Position numbers and translations under genes: made by a program. Below the pieces are notes generated by a model. It saw only the letters and a list, made by a program, of their open reading frames with translations, was not told the origin of the DNA and ran no database searches. A DNA stretch of 64,000 nucleotides from contig JAROAZ010000001.1 of NCBI GenBank assembly GCA_029432775.1, positions 644,629-708,628 of the forward strand, written 5' to 3'. The stretch's first letter is position 1, and every line of letters begins with the position of its first letter. Origin of the DNA: Pontiellaceae bacterium B12227. GTDB taxonomy: Bacteria > Verrucomicrobiota > Kiritimatiellia > Kiritimatiellales > Pontiellaceae. Shown here one piece after another: positions 9,838-21,947 of the stretch.

Positions 9838-10935
9838 ATGAAAAAAGCAATTATAGCACTCGAAGACGGAACTTGTTTTGAAGGTCGCGCATTTGCCGGA
9901 GCCGGCGAATTTTACGGCGAATTGGTCTTCAACACCTCCATGACCGGTTATCAGGAGATCCTCACGGACCCCTCGTACCATGGACAAATTGTCACCATGA
10001 CCTATCCGCTGATCGGTAACTACGGCATCAACGACGAGGATGTGGAATCCCGGGGAATCTTCGCCCAGGGGCTGGTCGTGAGCGAATGCTCCCGTATCCA
10101 CAGCAACTGGCGGGCAACCAAATCGTTGGCTGAATATCTGGAGGAAAACGGCAAAATCGGCATCGATGATGTTGATACGCGCGCCATAACGCTCCACATC
10201 CGCGATAAAGGCGCCATGAAATGCATCGTTTCCACTGAAGACTTCGATGAAGCAAGTCTCGTGGCCAAAGCGAAAGCATCCGAAGGACTCGTTGGCAGAG
10301 ACCTCGCTTCTGAAGTTTCGATCGACGAGAAATACGTTTGGCCGGAAGGCGGCAAATCCGATGCCTCCCATAAGGTTGCGGTCATCGACTGCGGCATTAA
10401 ACTCAACCAGCTGCGTATTCTCGAAGATCTAGGTTGTGAATGCACCGTCTACCCGAACAACTCGAATGCCGACGAAATCCTTGCCACGAGCCCGGACGGT
10501 ATTTTTGTCTCCAACGGCCCGGGCGACCCCGCCGGCGCGCCGGAAACCACCAAACTGGTCGGCAAGCTGATCGAATCCAAAATTCCAATGTTTGGAATCT
10601 GCTTCGGCCATCAGATGCTGGGCCGTGCGCTGGGTGCCGACACCTTTAAGCTGAAATTCGGTCATCGCGGCGGTAACCAGCCGATTCAGGATCTGCGCAC
10701 CACCAAAGTGGAAATTGCCTCGCACAACCATGGCTTCTGCATCGATGCAGACACTGTAAATGCAGATATTGCCGAAGTAACCCACCTCAACCTTAATGAC
10801 AATACGGTCGCCGGTCTGAAGCATAAGCAGCAGCCGCTATTCTGCGTCCAATACCATCCGGAAGCTGCACCCGGCCCACACGATCCGTTCTACCTCTTTG
10901 AGGAGTTCATCGACTTAATGAAGGAAAATAAATAA
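9838..10935 (+). CDS. carA: Carbamoyl-phosphate synthase small subunit
   Basis: 365 residues, the usual CarA length. It hydrolyses glutamine and channels ammonia to CarB to make carbamoyl phosphate for pyrimidines and arginine. The C-terminal class I glutamine amidotransferase domain shows the nucleophile elbow FGICFGHQM and the His/Glu pair in QYHPEA. The N-terminal domain starts [16 protein letters not shown], typical of CarA. A weak ribosome site (GGGAAA) lies before ATG 9838. The stop overlaps the guaA start as TAATG, so the two genes are translationally coupled. One palindrome of the dispersed family (10583-10597) lies inside the gene and encodes the IPMFGI segment next to the active Cys. 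Confidence 0.97.
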   Translation: MKKAIIALEDGTCFEGRAFAGAGEFYGELVFNTSMTGYQEILTDPSYHGQIVTMTYPLIGNYGINDEDVESRGIFAQGLVVSECSRIHSNWRATKSLAEYLEENGKIGIDDVDTRAITLHIRDKGAMKCIVSTEDFDEASLVAKAKASEGLVGRDLASEVSIDEKYVWPEGGKSDASHKVAVIDCGIKLNQLRILEDLGCECTVYPNNSNADEILATSPDGIFVSNGPGDPAGAPETTKLVGKLIESKIPMFGICFGHQMLGRALGADTFKLKFGHRGGNQPIQDLRTTKVEIASHNHGFCIDADTVNADIAEVTHLNLNDNTVAGLKHKQQPLFCVQYHPEAAPGPHDPFYLFEEFIDLMKENK

Positions 10936-12482
10936 TGAATCATCCCGAATGGATCGCCATCCTTGATTACGGCTCCCAGGTCACGCAGCTGATTGCCCGT
11001 CGACTGCGCGAGCAGAAAGTGTATTGCGAAATTATACGCTTCGACACCTCTGCTGAAGAGCTGATGAAACGCGCTCCGAAAGGAATCATCCTTTCCGGCG
11101 GCCCGTGCAGTGTTCCGGATGAAGACTCGCCGAAATGCGATCCCGCTCTCTTTGACCTCGGGCTTCCAATCCTTGGAATCTGCTATGGCATGCAGCTGAC
11201 GTCACAGACCCTGGGCGGATCCGTGCATCGCGGCAACAAGGCCGAATACGGTAAAGCCATGATGACCATCACCAAGGACTCGCCTCTTTTCAAAGGACTC
11301 GCCCCCGACCTGCAGGTCTGGATGAGCCATGGCGACAAGGTGGAGTCCATGCCGGAAGGCTTTGAATCCGTTGCAGAGTCCGATAACTGTCCGCTCGCCG
11401 CCATTCAGAATCTCGACCGCAACATCTACGGAGTGCAGTTCCATCCGGAAGTGGTACACACCCCGCAGGGCAAAGAAATGCTCTGGAACTTTGCCTTCAG
11501 CATTTGCAAATGCTCGGGCGACTGGGAAATGTCCAAATTTATTGAAAGCACCGTGAAGCAGATTCAGGAACAGGTCGGCAGCGACCACGTTCTGCTCGGC
11601 CTTTCCGGCGGGGTTGACTCCTCGGTAGTGGCCGCCCTGCTCCACAAAGCCATCGGCGACCAGCTGCACTGTGTGTATGTCGACAACGGTCTAATGCGTT
11701 ACAAAGAGACCGAAGAGATTGAAGATCTGTTCGGTCGCGCCTTTGGTATCGACCTGATCGTTGCCCACTCCGGCGACCTCTTCCTCGGAGAGCTGGCAGG
11801 CATTTCCGATCCCGAAGAAAAACGCAAAATCATCGGTGGCACGTTCATCGATGTGTTCTCAGAAAAAGCGCGCGGACTGAAGGATAAGGTTAAATTTCTC
11901 GCTCAGGGAACACTCTACCCCGACGTCATTGAATCGGTCTCCCCGATTGGCGGCCCATCAGCCACCATCAAGAGTCACCACAACGTGGGCGGCCTTCCGG
12001 AAGATCTGCAGTTCGACCTCGTTGAACCGCTGCGCGAACTCTTTAAAGATGAAGTGCGTGAAGTCGGTCGCGAACTCGGCCTACCGAGCTACGTGGTGGA
12101 CCGCCAGCCCTTCCCGGGCCCGGGTCTTGCCGTACGAATTATCGGCGACATCACCCCCGAGCGCATCGAAGTCCTCCAGCAGGCCGATCTGCGTGTTCGT
12201 GAAGAGATCATGAAAATGCCGAACCACCTCGATGTATGGCAATACTTCGCCGTACTGCTGCCGATTCAGACGGTCGGCGTGATGGGCGACGACCGCACCT
12301 ACGAAAGTGTGGTAGCCGTTCGTGCAGTTGAAAGCCGCGATGGAATGACGGCCGACTGGTACAAACTGCCTTACGAAGTAATGGACTCGATCTCCAACCG
12401 GATCATTAACGAAGTACCCGGCGTGAACCGCGTCTGCTACGACATCAGCTCCAAGCCGCCGTCCACGATTGAATGGGAGTAA
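10935..12482 (+). CDS. guaA: GMP synthase (glutamine-hydrolysing)
   Basis: 515 residues, full length. It converts XMP to GMP with ATP and glutamine. The N-terminal amidotransferase has GICYGMQL and QFHPEV; the PP-loop ATPase has GLSGGVDSS at about residue 218; the C-terminal dimerisation domain ends [17 protein letters not shown], the family's classic ending. It overlaps carA by one base. A toxin-antitoxin pair follows it, then carB, so purine and pyrimidine genes share one apparent operon. A TTCCAATCCTTGGAA palindrome at 11164-11178 encodes LPILGI beside the catalytic Cys. Confidence 0.97.
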   Translation: MNHPEWIAILDYGSQVTQLIARRLREQKVYCEIIRFDTSAEELMKRAPKGIILSGGPCSVPDEDSPKCDPALFDLGLPILGICYGMQLTSQTLGGSVHRGNKAEYGKAMMTITKDSPLFKGLAPDLQVWMSHGDKVESMPEGFESVAESDNCPLAAIQNLDRNIYGVQFHPEVVHTPQGKEMLWNFAFSICKCSGDWEMSKFIESTVKQIQEQVGSDHVLLGLSGGVDSSVVAALLHKAIGDQLHCVYVDNGLMRYKETEEIEDLFGRAFGIDLIVAHSGDLFLGELAGISDPEEKRKIIGGTFIDVFSEKARGLKDKVKFLAQGTLYPDVIESVSPIGGPSATIKSHHNVGGLPEDLQFDLVEPLRELFKDEVREVGRELGLPSYVVDRQPFPGPGLAVRIIGDITPERIEVLQQADLRVREEIMKMPNHLDVWQYFAVLLPIQTVGVMGDDRTYESVVAVRAVESRDGMTADWYKLPYEVMDSISNRIINEVPGVNRVCYDISSKPPSTIEWE

Positions 12483-12486
12483 TTCC

Positions 12487-12780
12487 GTGATTACACAACA
12501 ACAGGCAATCAGCTCTCTTAAAAAATTCAAAGCCGAAGCCGGTTCCGAATATGGAATCATTTCGCTTGGCATTTTTGGATCACTTGCCCGGAATCAGGCA
12601 ACTGAATTGAGTGACATTGACGTTGTTGTGGAAACAGAAGTGGTGAACCCATTCCAGATGGTTCACCTCAAGGAACAACTCGAACTCATACTTGATATGC
12701 CCGTCGATATTGTCCGCATGCGCAAAACAATGAATGCTTTTCTCAAGAAGCGTATTGAAAATGAAGCCGTTTATGTTTGA
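12487..12780 (+). CDS. mntA: MNT-domain nucleotidyltransferase antitoxin (MntA-like)
   Basis: 97 residues from GTG 12487; GGGAG within the last guaA codons is the ribosome site. An in-frame ATG at 12469 lies inside guaA and is less likely. The protein matches the minimal nucleotidyltransferase signature exactly: GS-x10-DxD in GSLARNQATELSDID. In characterised type VII pairs, MntA neutralises HepT by AMPylating a Tyr near its RNase motif. The next gene is a HEPN protein with that motif, and the two overlap, so I call this the antitoxin. Confidence 0.88.
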   Translation: MITQQQAISSLKKFKAEAGSEYGIISLGIFGSLARNQATELSDIDVVVETEVVNPFQMVHLKEQLELILDMPVDIVRMRKTMNAFLKKRIENEAVYV

Positions 12781-13153
12781 TACGGAACTGACAACTGAAA
12801 TTCTGATGCAGATCGACCAGGCGATTGAGGTCGTACGCATTCGTTTTTCCGTAATAGCCTCCCCCGACGACTTTCTTGCAACGCCGGAAGGTTTGGAAAA
12901 GCTAGACAGCATCTGCATGAAGCTCATCGCCATTGGAGAAAGCGTAAAGAACATCGACAAACATACGGACTTTAAACTGCTGCCCAACTACCCGGAAATC
13001 GACTGGAAGGGCGTGAAAGGTGTCAGAGATATTATCTCACACCATTACTTTGATTTAGACGCGGAGGAAATTTTTGAGATTTGCAACAAGCATATCCCCC
13101 CGCTGCACAACACTATTAAAACCATGATCACTGATTTGAAAAACAGAGGTTAA
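12761..13153 (+). CDS. hepT: HEPN-domain RNase toxin (HepT-like)
   Basis: 130 residues from ATG 12761, overlapping the antitoxin gene; ATG 12773 is an alternative start. It contains the HEPN catalytic motif R-x4-H-x-Y as RDIISHHY, where the Tyr is the AMPylation target in known HepT proteins. These toxins cleave RNA, including tRNA, when not modified. It sits five bases before carB, so the pair lies between guaA and carB in the same direction and is presumably co-transcribed with these housekeeping genes. Confidence 0.88.
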   Translation: MKPFMFDTELTTEILMQIDQAIEVVRIRFSVIASPDDFLATPEGLEKLDSICMKLIAIGESVKNIDKHTDFKLLPNYPEIDWKGVKGVRDIISHHYFDLDAEEIFEICNKHIPPLHNTIKTMITDLKNRG

Positions 13154-13157
13154 CGCT

Positions 13158-16100
13158 ATGCCAAAACGCGAAGATATTCACCACATCCTAATCATTGGTT
13201 CCGGCCCGATTGTGATCGGCCAGGCCTGCGAGTTCGACTATTCCGGCACCCAGGCGTGTAAAGCGCTGCGGGAAGAGGGATACACCGTCTCGCTGATCAA
13301 CTCCAACCCGGCCACCATCATGACCGACCCGGCTACGGCCGACCGGACGTATATCGAGCCGATCACGCCGGAAGCAGTGGAAAAGATTATTATCAAAGAA
13401 AAGCCGGATGCCATCCTGCCGACACTCGGAGGTCAGACTGCGCTTAACACAGCGATGAAACTGGTCGAACAAGGCATTCTGGAAAAATACGGCGTTGAGA
13501 TGATCGGTGCTGAATACGACGCCATCATGCGCGGCGAAGAACGCGACCTGTTTAAAAAGGCGATGGCAGAAATCGGCGTGGAAACGCTTCGCAGTTATGA
13601 ATGCCACGATCTGGAAGAAGCCAGGCGCATTGCTGACGAAGAGCTGGATTTTCCGATTATCGTTCGCCCGTCCTTCACCCTCGGCGGAACCGGCGGTGGC
13701 ATTGCGGACAACATGGAAGAGCTGATGGAAATTGCAGAAGGCGGCCTTAAAGCCTCTCTTTCAACGGAAGTGCTGCTCGAAGAATCCGTATTCGGCTGGA
13801 AAGAATTTGAGATGGAAGTGATGCGCGACCGCAAAGACAACTGCGTCATCATCTGCGCCATTGAAAACATGGACCCGATGGGCATTCATACCGGGGACTC
13901 TATCACCGTGGCTCCGGCCCAGACACTGACTGACCGCGAATATCAGATTATGCGCGATGCCTCTTTGGCCGTCCTTCGTGTGGTCGGTGTTGAAACGGGC
14001 GGATCCAATGTTCAGTTCTGCATCCACCCGAAGACCGGACGGCTGGCGGTTATTGAAATGAACCCGCGTGTATCGCGCTCCTCCGCCCTCGCCTCCAAAG
14101 CCACCGGATTCCCGATTGCCAAACTGGCCGCCAAACTGGCGGCGGGATACTCGCTGGACGAACTTCCGAATGACATTACCAAAGAAACGCCGGCTTGCTT
14201 TGAGCCGTCGATCGACTATGTGGTCACCAAGCTCCCGCGTTTCACCTTCGAAAAATTCCCGTCTGCCAGCCCCAAACTGGGCGTCAGTATGAAGTCGGTC
14301 GGTGAAACCATGGCGATTGGACGCAACTTTAAAGAGTCGCTCCAGAAAGCTTTCCGATCCCTGGAAATCGGAGTCGATGGACTTGACCTTAAGGCGGAGG
14401 CTTTAATCGATGCATCCCGGCTTGATCATTATCTTTTAACGACGTGCACCGAAGGAACCATCGCCATCAAGGTTGCACTGAAGAAGGGCTACAGCCCTGA
14501 GAAGATTCATGAAATGACCCATATGGATCCATGGTTTATCGATCAGATTCTGCAGATTGTTGAAATCGAACAGCAGTTGATTGATGCAGCAGAACTCGAT
14601 TATGACCTGCTGAAATATGCCAAGAAAAACGGATTCTCCGATGAACAGATCGGCGTGCTGCGGGGCTGCACCGGAAACGATATCCGGGCCCTCCGTAAAG
14701 AGCTCGACCTGATCCCGGTTTACAGTCTGGTTGATACCTGCGCCGGAGAGTTTGCGGCCTCCACCCCTTATTTCTATTCGACCTACGGCGGGCAGCTGGA
14801 TGAAACCCGCCAGACCGAAAAACAGAGCGTCATCGTTCTCGGCTCCGGACCGAACCGGATCGGCCAGGGAATCGAATTCGACTATTCCTGCGTGCACACG
14901 GTGAAAGCACTGCGCGAAATGGGATATGAGGCCATCATGGTAAATTCGAACCCGGAAACGGTTTCGACCGACTATGATACGTCGGACAAACTCTATTTCG
15001 AGCCGCTCACCTTCGAAGATGTAATGAACATCTATGAAACTGAAAAGCCGTTGGGCATGATTGTTCAGATGGGTGGCCAGACTCCGCTCAATCTCGCCGA
15101 CCGCCTGCTGGAAGCCGGAGTTCCAATCCTTGGAACATCGCCAAAATCCATTGCCGCCGCCGAAGACCGCGAGCAGTTCCGTCAACTGCTCGAAAAAGTC
15201 GAACTTCAATCCCCGCAGTCCGCCACCGCGCTGACCATGGACGAAGCCAAAGCCGCTGCCGAAACCATCGGCCTGCCGGTCATGATCCGCCCTTCGTTTG
15301 TTCTTGGCGGACGCGCCATGATGGTGGCCTATGAAGAAGAAGAGTTGGAACCGTTTGTACAGGCTGCTTTCAATGCCAGCCCGGATCATCCGGTATTGAT
15401 CGACCGTTTCCTGGAGCATGCTATCGAAGTGGACGTTGACCTGGTCTGCGATGGAACTGACGTTTATGTCGGCGGTGTGATGGAACACGTTGAAGAAGCC
15501 GGCATTCACTCCGGCGACTCCGCCTGCTCGATTCCGCCATACACCCTCTCCGACGATATGGTTGCCCGAATCAAAGTGGCCTGTACGGCCATGGCCATGG
15601 AGATTGGTGTGATGGGGCTGATGAACGCTCAGATTGCGGTTAAAGACGACGAGTTCTACATTATCGAAGTCAACCCGCGCGCCTCCCGTACAGTTCCTTA
15701 TGTTTCCAAAGCAACCAATGTCCCGATGGCCAACCTGGCCACGCAGATCGCCATGGGCAAAACGCTGAAAGAGCTCGGCATGGTCGGGTTCGAGCCGAAG
15801 GTTGAATGGTTTGCGGTGAAAGAAGCCGTATTCCCGTTCAACCGGTTTGCCGGCGTTGACCCGATCCTCGGCCCGGAAATGAAATCTACCGGCGAAGTGA
15901 TGGGCATCGATAAAAACTTCGAGCTCGCCTTCTGGAAAGCCGAAGTAGCGGCTGGTCAGGTGCTGCCGACCGAAGGTGCCGTTTTCCTCAGTGCTAAAGA
16001 TCGGGACAAAGACTGGATCGTGGCAGTCGGGAAAAAATTCGTGGAAGCCGGCTTCAGCCTGATTGCGACGGAAGGCACTGCACAAGCACTGCACAACGCA

Positions 16101-16367
16101 GGACTTGAAGTGCTGCTGACGCATAAACTTTCGGACGATGGAAAGAACGTGATCGACCTCATGAAGGAAAACGGCGTCCAGCTGCTGGTCAACACCCCCA
16201 GCGGCCCGGTTGCCCGTGTGGACGAAATCAAGATCCGCTCGGAAGCCATTTTGCGCGGCCTGCCGATTGTCACCACGCAGTCCGGAGCCGAAGCTTCAGT
16301 GAAAGCGATCAAATATATCCAGGAGAACGATTGGGACGTTAAGCCCATCCAGGAATACCACGCCTAA
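13158..16367 (+). CDS. carB: Carbamoyl-phosphate synthase large subunit
   Basis: 1069 residues, full length for CarB. It makes carbamoyl phosphate from bicarbonate, ATP and ammonia supplied by CarA. Two homologous ATP-grasp halves are visible: residues 1-400 beginning with [20 protein letters not shown], and a second copy from about 556 with [21 protein letters not shown]-terminal MGS-like allosteric domain (about 935-1060) follows. AGAGGT precedes ATG 13158. An intrinsic terminator follows, so carB ends the carA-guaA-TA-carB unit. It carries one dispersed palindrome at 15121-15135. Confidence 0.97.
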   Translation: MPKREDIHHILIIGSGPIVIGQACEFDYSGTQACKALREEGYTVSLINSNPATIMTDPATADRTYIEPITPEAVEKIIIKEKPDAILPTLGGQTALNTAMKLVEQGILEKYGVEMIGAEYDAIMRGEERDLFKKAMAEIGVETLRSYECHDLEEARRIADEELDFPIIVRPSFTLGGTGGGIADNMEELMEIAEGGLKASLSTEVLLEESVFGWKEFEMEVMRDRKDNCVIICAIENMDPMGIHTGDSITVAPAQTLTDREYQIMRDASLAVLRVVGVETGGSNVQFCIHPKTGRLAVIEMNPRVSRSSALASKATGFPIAKLAAKLAAGYSLDELPNDITKETPACFEPSIDYVVTKLPRFTFEKFPSASPKLGVSMKSVGETMAIGRNFKESLQKAFRSLEIGVDGLDLKAEALIDASRLDHYLLTTCTEGTIAIKVALKKGYSPEKIHEMTHMDPWFIDQILQIVEIEQQLIDAAELDYDLLKYAKKNGFSDEQIGVLRGCTGNDIRALRKELDLIPVYSLVDTCAGEFAASTPYFYSTYGGQLDETRQTEKQSVIVLGSGPNRIGQGIEFDYSCVHTVKALREMGYEAIMVNSNPETVSTDYDTSDKLYFEPLTFEDVMNIYETEKPLGMIVQMGGQTPLNLADRLLEAGVPILGTSPKSIAAAEDREQFRQLLEKVELQSPQSATALTMDEAKAAAETIGLPVMIRPSFVLGGRAMMVAYEEEELEPFVQAAFNASPDHPVLIDRFLEHAIEVDVDLVCDGTDVYVGGVMEHVEEAGIHSGDSACSIPPYTLSDDMVARIKVACTAMAMEIGVMGLMNAQIAVKDDEFYIIEVNPRASRTVPYVSKATNVPMANLATQIAMGKTLKELGMVGFEPKVEWFAVKEAVFPFNRFAGVDPILGPEMKSTGEVMGIDKNFELAFWKAEVAAGQVLPTEGAVFLSAKDRDKDWIVAVGKKFVEAGFSLIATEGTAQALHNAGLEVLLTHKLSDDGKNVIDLMKENGVQLLVNTPSGPVARVDEIKIRSEAILRGLPIVTTQSGAEASVKAIKYIQENDWDVKPIQEYHA

Positions 16368-16390
16368 CAGAACTCCTCCAATGGTTGGAA

Positions 16391-16424
16391 AAAAAATACC
16401 CGGAAGCTTCCGGGTATTTTTTTT
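16391..16424 (+). terminator. Intrinsic terminator of the car-gua operon
   Basis: ATACCCGGAAG at 16396 pairs perfectly with CTTCCGGGTAT ending at 16417, with an A tract before and eight T after. It would also work on the other strand. Confidence 0.93.
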
Positions 16425-16469
16425 GAACAGATCGGGGTACTGAGGGTCAGATAGTATCAATTGAGATAA

Positions 16470-16536
16470 ATTAGAGGGTTTTTTCTTTCTCCTTTTCCCT
16501 CTAATGGAACCAGGCGACCGCTAGTAACGGTCGCCT
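16470..16536. terminator. Two hairpins between convergent genes
   Basis: First, ATTAGAGGG (16470-16478) pairs with CCCTCTAAT (16497-16505) around an 18-base loop made only of C and T. Second, AGGCGACCG (16512-16520) pairs with CGGTCGCCT (16528-16536). They lie 3' of the minus-strand heptosyltransferase gene and probably end that transcript, although the T run on that side is poor. Confidence 0.55.
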
Positions 16537-16542
16537 TTCTCT

Positions 16543-17508
16543 TTAGGCCAATAAGGATTTCGCTGCCTTGAAAACCTGATCCGGAGTAATCGAAGTAAGT
16601 GCTTCAACAGCCAGCTCTGAGCTCCGTGCAATATCGCGCGATTTCACCGAGCTGTTCTGGACCACCTTAAATCGGCGGGCCAGCGGGCCGGTTTTATCCG
16701 GATCCGTAATTCCATAGATGCCAACCACCGGAACATCAACGGCGCCGGCCAAATGCATGCCGCCGCTATCGTTTGCAACGGCCAGTCGGCCATTTTTTAA
16801 TAGTGCCGCCCATTCCTGCAGACTGGTCTTTCCTGCCACGCTTGTTACACGGTCACCCAGCATGGCAGTCAGATCTTTACAGGCCGGCGCATCGCCGCCA
16901 CCGCCGGCAAAAACAAGCTGAAGATCAGTCTGATCCAACAGCATGCGCGCCAGTTTCTCAAAATGATCCAGTGGCCACATTTTTGAAGCACCGCGGGCGG
17001 CACCGGGCATCAGCACCGCATAGTTTCCAAGGTTTGGAAACTTGGCTTCCAGGGTTTGGAATGCGGCATCGGGAATCTGAAGCGCGGGCAGTTCTTTCAC
17101 AAGGTCGGCCGATCCGGGGGCCATAATCGGATAGTATTCGTTCGATTGGTGCCCACCGGCCAAAGGAATCACTTTCGTGAGCATCAGAAAGCGATGATCC
17201 CCTCTCAGTCCAATGCGATGATGTATGCCGGCCATCGCCGGAATCAGAGCCGAGCGGAAGGAATTCGGCAGAATGTATGCGGTATCGAACCCATACTGTT
17301 TAACTTCGGAAATGGTGGTACCCATTTTGTCCAGCGTCAGAATCTGATCCGGAACCGCATGCATTTCCCAAAAGGGTTTTAAATAGGGTTTCACGAGCAT
17401 GGCAATATGCGCATCCGGATGTTCCGCCCGGCAGGCCTGAAGAGCCGGCATGCTCATGATGGCATCCCCAATCCAGTTGAGTCCGACAATTAGAATACGC
17501 TTCGGCAT
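16543..17508 (-). CDS. Glycosyltransferase family 9, heptosyltransferase II-like
   Basis: 321 residues. GT9 enzymes add heptose from ADP-heptose to the LPS inner core at the cytoplasmic face. Seen: the N-terminal ILIVGLNWIGDAIMSMPALQ, the central AVLMPGAARGASKMWP, and NDSGGMHLAGAVDVPVVGIYG, which holds the nucleotide-sugar site. These fit WaaF better than WaaC, but the acceptor is not proven by sequence. Its start overlaps the lpxK stop as TAATG, so both lipid A/core genes are coupled. Two dispersed palindromes lie within 40 bases of each other at 17025-17061. Confidence 0.88.
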   Translation of the reverse strand: MPKRILIVGLNWIGDAIMSMPALQACRAEHPDAHIAMLVKPYLKPFWEMHAVPDQILTLDKMGTTISEVKQYGFDTAYILPNSFRSALIPAMAGIHHRIGLRGDHRFLMLTKVIPLAGGHQSNEYYPIMAPGSADLVKELPALQIPDAAFQTLEAKFPNLGNYAVLMPGAARGASKMWPLDHFEKLARMLLDQTDLQLVFAGGGGDAPACKDLTAMLGDRVTSVAGKTSLQEWAALLKNGRLAVANDSGGMHLAGAVDVPVVGIYGITDPDKTGPLARRFKVVQNSSVKSRDIARSSELAVEALTSITPDQVFKAAKSLLA

Positions 17509-18689
17509 TAATCGTTCCGGGGTGTTTTAAAGCAGATGCGGGAAATCCAGTCCATGAATTCGTCTTCTCCACTGAGCATCTCGATTTCAACGCGCATATA
17601 GATGACCGGAATATCACGCCGATCCACAAATGGAAAGCGGACCGCATCTTTTTCAGTGGTCAGAATGGCTTCGGCCCCGTGCTTGATGCTCCAGTTGATC
17701 GTATTAATGATCTCCTGCTGCGAGAAACGATGATGGTCGGCAAAGCGGCGCGTGTAGACCAGCTCGGCCCCGAACGCCTCCAGCGCCTTTTCGAAACTTT
17801 CCGGAACGGCAATGGCTGAAACGGCGGCAATTTTCATGCCCTTCAGCTTTTCCAGCGGGTAGGTTTCATCGCCGAACACTTCTTTCAGATATTTTGCTGC
17901 ATGGCGGCATTCCGAAATCTCGGCCACCGGATTGAGCTGCCGGAGCTTCGCCTTCAGTTCCGGTTCGCCTTCATCGCCGCACTTGGTAATGAAAATGAAT
18001 CCGGCACGTTTAATATTGCGCATCGGTTCGCGCAGGAGGCCGCGTGGTAAAAGATGGCCGTAGCCAAACGGATTGGTGCGGTCCACCAGCGCAATATCCA
18101 GACGATGCCCGACTTTCAGATACTGAAATCCATCGTCAAGAATCAGCGTGTCGCAGCCCAGTTCTTTAATGGCATATTTCCCGGCTTTCACACGGTCTTT
18201 GTCCACCACCACCGCCACCTTGGGCAGGTTGGAAGCCAGCATGTAGGGTTCATCGCCGGCCGTCCAGGAATCGAGCAGCAGCCGTTTACCATCGGAAACC
18301 ACGCGCGGCGGGGTTTCAATTTTTCCGGTGGTGATCCGCTGGACCATTTTTTCGCGGAAGGACTTTTCTTTACTCTTATAACCCCGGCTGAGAATGGCCA
18401 CCTTACGGCCCTGTTGCTGCAGATTGCGCGCAAAGACCTCCACAACCGGCGTTTTGCCCGTTCCGCCAACGGTCAGGTTGCCCACACTGATCACCTGACA
18501 ACCCAACGTGTTTCCACGAATGATCCGGTGTTTATACAATTGGATACGCACCTGAACGATAACGGAAAAAAGCCACGACAGCATTTTCATTAGAAAACGA
18601 AGGATGGCGGGCCATTTTCCTTTCAGCGTGCCGTCGATGACCGACAGCAGATAGGTTTCCAGTTGTTCAGATTTGCGCTTATTGGCCAT
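17508..18689 (-). CDS. lpxK: Tetraacyldisaccharide 4'-kinase
   Basis: 393 residues. LpxK phosphorylates the 4' position of the lipid A disaccharide at the inner membrane. The P-loop is VGGTGKTP with the preceding SVGNLT; the metal/lipid site DDGFQ is present ([18 protein letters not shown]). An N-terminal amphipathic helix (about 25-55) fits membrane association. The protein is somewhat longer than the typical 330 residues because of N- and C-terminal extensions. Together with the coupled heptosyltransferase it shows that the organism makes LPS-type lipid A. Confidence 0.93.
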   Translation of the reverse strand: MANKRKSEQLETYLLSVIDGTLKGKWPAILRFLMKMLSWLFSVIVQVRIQLYKHRIIRGNTLGCQVISVGNLTVGGTGKTPVVEVFARNLQQQGRKVAILSRGYKSKEKSFREKMVQRITTGKIETPPRVVSDGKRLLLDSWTAGDEPYMLASNLPKVAVVVDKDRVKAGKYAIKELGCDTLILDDGFQYLKVGHRLDIALVDRTNPFGYGHLLPRGLLREPMRNIKRAGFIFITKCGDEGEPELKAKLRQLNPVAEISECRHAAKYLKEVFGDETYPLEKLKGMKIAAVSAIAVPESFEKALEAFGAELVYTRRFADHHRFSQQEIINTINWSIKHGAEAILTTEKDAVRFPFVDRRDIPVIYMRVEIEMLSGEDEFMDWISRICFKTPRND

Positions 18690-18761
18690 AGAAGGTTTAA
18701 AGTGTTAAAAATATATGAGGCCACTATACCTGCCGCGGACCGTTCTTCAAGGCAGGACATA

Positions 18762-18801
18762 AAAAACGCGTTGCCTGCACGACGGCAGGAAACGCGTTTT
18801 T
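18762..18801 (-). terminator. Intrinsic terminator of metK, bidirectional
   Basis: AAAAACGCGTT and GCCTGC on the left pair with GCAGG and AACGCGTTTTT on the right. It lies between convergently read ends, just 3' of metK and upstream of lpxK. Confidence 0.85.
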
Positions 18802-18818
18802 CATTGCCTTAAAACCTG

Positions 18819-20006
18819 CTAAAGATTCAGGGCTTTCTGCAGTGCTGCCACCTTGTCGGTCTTCTCCCACGGGAACTGCGAACGTCCGAAGTGGCCATAG
18901 GCCGCAGACTCACGGTAGCTCCAGCCATTCGGAGTCATAAGACCCAGGTCGGCAATGAGTGCACTGGGGCGGAAGTCGAAGATTTCGCCCGACTTGAGCA
19001 CTTCCTCAATTTTAATGTCCTCCACCTTACCGCTTCCATAGGTATCCACATTAATACTGAGCGGCTTCGGCACACCAATCGCATACGCCACCTGAATTTC
19101 ACATTTGTCAGCCAAACCGGCCGCTACAATGTTTTTGGCCGCATAGCGGGAATAGTAAGCCGCCGAACGGTCCACTTTCGATGGGTCCTTACCGGAGAAA
19201 GCACCGCCGCCATGACTGCCGACACCGCCATAGGTGTCTACAATAATTTTACGGCCGGTCAGGCCCGCATCACCGTGCGGTCCGCCGATAACAAATTTTC
19301 CGGTCGGGTTAATAAAATACTCTGTATCCGCCGTCAACAGACCGGTAGGGTCCAGTACGTCTTTGCAGACCTTGATCAGGTCTTCGCGGATCTGGTCGAG
19401 CGAAACATCATCGGTCTGGTGCGAAATGACCACTGTATCGATCGAAACCGGCTTACCGCCCACATGCTTGATGGAAACCTGCGACTTGGAATCCGGACGA
19501 AGATAGGCAATGTCACCGGCTTTACGGATTTTCTGCAGTTCGTCCAGCAGACGGTGGCTGTAGGCAATCGGGGCGGGCATCAGCTCTTCCGTAGCATTGG
19601 AGGCATAACCGAACATCATGCCCTGGTCACCGGCACCCTGTTCCGCGAAAAGGCCTTCACCTTCAGTCACACCCTGTGAGATATCCGGAGACTGGCCGTG
19701 CAAACGGTTGATGTATTCAAAGGTTTTATCACAGAACTCCAGCTCTTCACGGTCGTAACCGATGTCCCGAACAACTTCACGGGCGATGGCTTCAGCATCA
19801 ATATTGTCCCAGCCGGCGCAGGTAATTTCGCCGGCGTTTACCACTAGGTTGGTTGTGGTGAGGGTTTCACATGCCACGCGGCTTTTGGAATCCTGCTCCA
19901 GGCAGGCATCAAGAATGGCATCGGAAATCTGGTCACATACTTTATCCGGGTGCCCTTCAGACACGGATTCGGATGTAAAAACATGGTCTACGCGAATTTT
20001 ACTCAT
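18819..20006 (-). CDS. metK: S-adenosylmethionine synthetase
   Basis: 395 residues, full length. It makes SAM from methionine and ATP in the cytosol. The N-terminus [20 protein letters not shown] is the family signature; the P-loop-like [19 protein letters not shown] is present; [12 protein letters not shown] gives the methionine-binding region. AGAGGT precedes the ATG. I found no SAM riboswitch fold in the 168-base leader. It is flanked by its own terminator and is probably monocistronic. Confidence 0.97.
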   Translation of the reverse strand: MSKIRVDHVFTSESVSEGHPDKVCDQISDAILDACLEQDSKSRVACETLTTTNLVVNAGEITCAGWDNIDAEAIAREVVRDIGYDREELEFCDKTFEYINRLHGQSPDISQGVTEGEGLFAEQGAGDQGMMFGYASNATEELMPAPIAYSHRLLDELQKIRKAGDIAYLRPDSKSQVSIKHVGGKPVSIDTVVISHQTDDVSLDQIREDLIKVCKDVLDPTGLLTADTEYFINPTGKFVIGGPHGDAGLTGRKIIVDTYGGVGSHGGGAFSGKDPSKVDRSAAYYSRYAAKNIVAAGLADKCEIQVAYAIGVPKPLSINVDTYGSGKVEDIKIEEVLKSGEIFDFRPSALIADLGLMTPNGWSYRESAAYGHFGRSQFPWEKTDKVAALQKALNL

Positions 20007-20055
20007 TTTCTAAACCTCTATTCGTTTATTCGGATTTATGAATATATGTAAGGAA

Positions 20056-20095
20056 TTTAACGAACCGGCGGGGTCAGATCGACAAAATTCGTTAA
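20056..20095. repeat. Imperfect inverted repeat between metK and a HAD gene
   Basis: TTAACGAA and TTCGTTAA flank a ggcggggtcagatcgac core. The layout resembles a REP-type element or an untranslated-region hairpin in a divergent promoter region. A TTCCA-N5-TGGAA palindrome follows at 20153-20167. Confidence 0.35.
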
Positions 20096-20174
20096 TAAAT
20101 ATGGCCTTTTTTAATTTATTCCCCGATTCTCTGCTGTTTACAAAAAGATAGCTTCCACTGATTGGAACTGATTT

Positions 20175-21068
20175 ATGAGAGAATTTACTAAAGACGACCT
20201 GATTAACTTTCTTCCGAAGTTTGAAACTTTTGTCGGGATTGATTCCGACGGTTGCGTGTTTGACACCATGGAGATCAAACAGAAGGGACACTTTCACCCG
20301 GCTATTATCCGGCACTGGGGGCTCGAGGCCATCGAAACCCAGGTGCGGGCGGCGGCGGAATTCACCTATCTCTACTCCCCCTATCGCGGCCTGAATCGCT
20401 TCCTTGGCCTTTGCAAAACCATGGAGCTGCTCAATGACTGGCCTGAAGCGCGCGATAACGCCGCCCTGCCTGACCCAACCGATCTGCATGTCTATTGCGA
20501 CTCCGGCCTGCCGCTCAGTAATGCCACCATTCAATCCGAAGCGGAACGTACCGGGAGCACCCTCCTGGCCGAGGCCTATCAATGGAGCGTCGATCTCAAC
20601 GAAGATATCGACCGGAACATGCCGGATCCCCCGGTTTTCCAAGGCGCGGAAGAAGCGCTCAAGCTGATTGCAGAAAAATCTGATGCCATCGTGGTTTCCC
20701 AGACGCAGGCGGTCGCATTGCTGAAAGATTGGTATCGCGATGATCTCGCTCAATATGTGTCCGTCATTGCCGGACCGGAGCTGGGAAGCAAGATCGACGA
20801 TTTTAACATGGCAGCCGTCGACCGCTATCCCGCCGACCGAATCCTGATGATGGGCGATGCGCCCGGCGATATGGCCGCCGCCCAGGCCATCGGCTGCAAT
20901 TTTTTCCCGATCAATCCCGGGCAGGAAGTTCAAAGTTGGGAACGATTCCTCGACGAAGGGTACAGCACCTTTCTTGACGGCGGTTTTTCCGACGATTATC
21001 AAAAACAACTCATTAAAGAATTCAAAGCCCTGCTCCCCGGCACCCCGCCGTGGAAACAACAAAACTAA
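20175..21068 (+). CDS. HAD-superfamily hydrolase
   Basis: 297 residues with an intact HAD core. Motif I is GIDSDGCVFDTM (D23 and D25), motif II lies at IVVSQTQ, the conserved Lys is in LGSKIDDFN, and motif IV is MMGDAPGDMAAA. Phosphatase or phosphonatase activity is expected, with an unknown substrate. An alpha-helical cap occupies about residues 40-170. No clear ribosome site precedes ATG 20175. It is immediately followed by an inverted-repeat element and larB. Confidence 0.85.
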   Translation: MREFTKDDLINFLPKFETFVGIDSDGCVFDTMEIKQKGHFHPAIIRHWGLEAIETQVRAAAEFTYLYSPYRGLNRFLGLCKTMELLNDWPEARDNAALPDPTDLHVYCDSGLPLSNATIQSEAERTGSTLLAEAYQWSVDLNEDIDRNMPDPPVFQGAEEALKLIAEKSDAIVVSQTQAVALLKDWYRDDLAQYVSVIAGPELGSKIDDFNMAAVDRYPADRILMMGDAPGDMAAAQAIGCNFFPINPGQEVQSWERFLDEGYSTFLDGGFSDDYQKQLIKEFKALLPGTPPWKQQN

Positions 21069-21124
21069 CCACAGGATTCACAAAATACAGATTCTTGTGA
21101 TTCTTGTGCATTTTGTGGTTAAAA
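21064..21124 (+). repeat. CACAGA-type inverted-repeat element
   Basis: AACCACAGGATTCACAAAAT is followed at once by its near-inverse (cttgtgcattttgtggttaa). The RNA would form a long hairpin between the HAD gene and larB. It belongs to a family seen also at 22519, 43238 and, as single arms, at 2328 and 42893. Confidence 0.7.
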
Positions 21125-21134
21125 GGTCGAAATT

Positions 21135-21881
<747 letters not shown>

Positions 21882-21947
21882 TAAACGTTCTTGATTCTTC
21901 AGGAGGCTTCAGGGATATTCCGCCCTTTGCAAATAAGGAGCATTTTA

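Noticed and set aside
14436..16124. 562-codon frame opposite carB, and other long antisense frames (for example 4107-5033, 6525-7742, 2631-3491)
   Set aside because: They mirror codon periodicity of confident genes, lack ribosome sites, and read like shadow translations.
20007..20174. Possible SAM riboswitch before metK
   Set aside because: The leader has one inverted repeat but none of the SAM-I, SAM-II or SAM/SAH core sequences I know; too short and unstructured.
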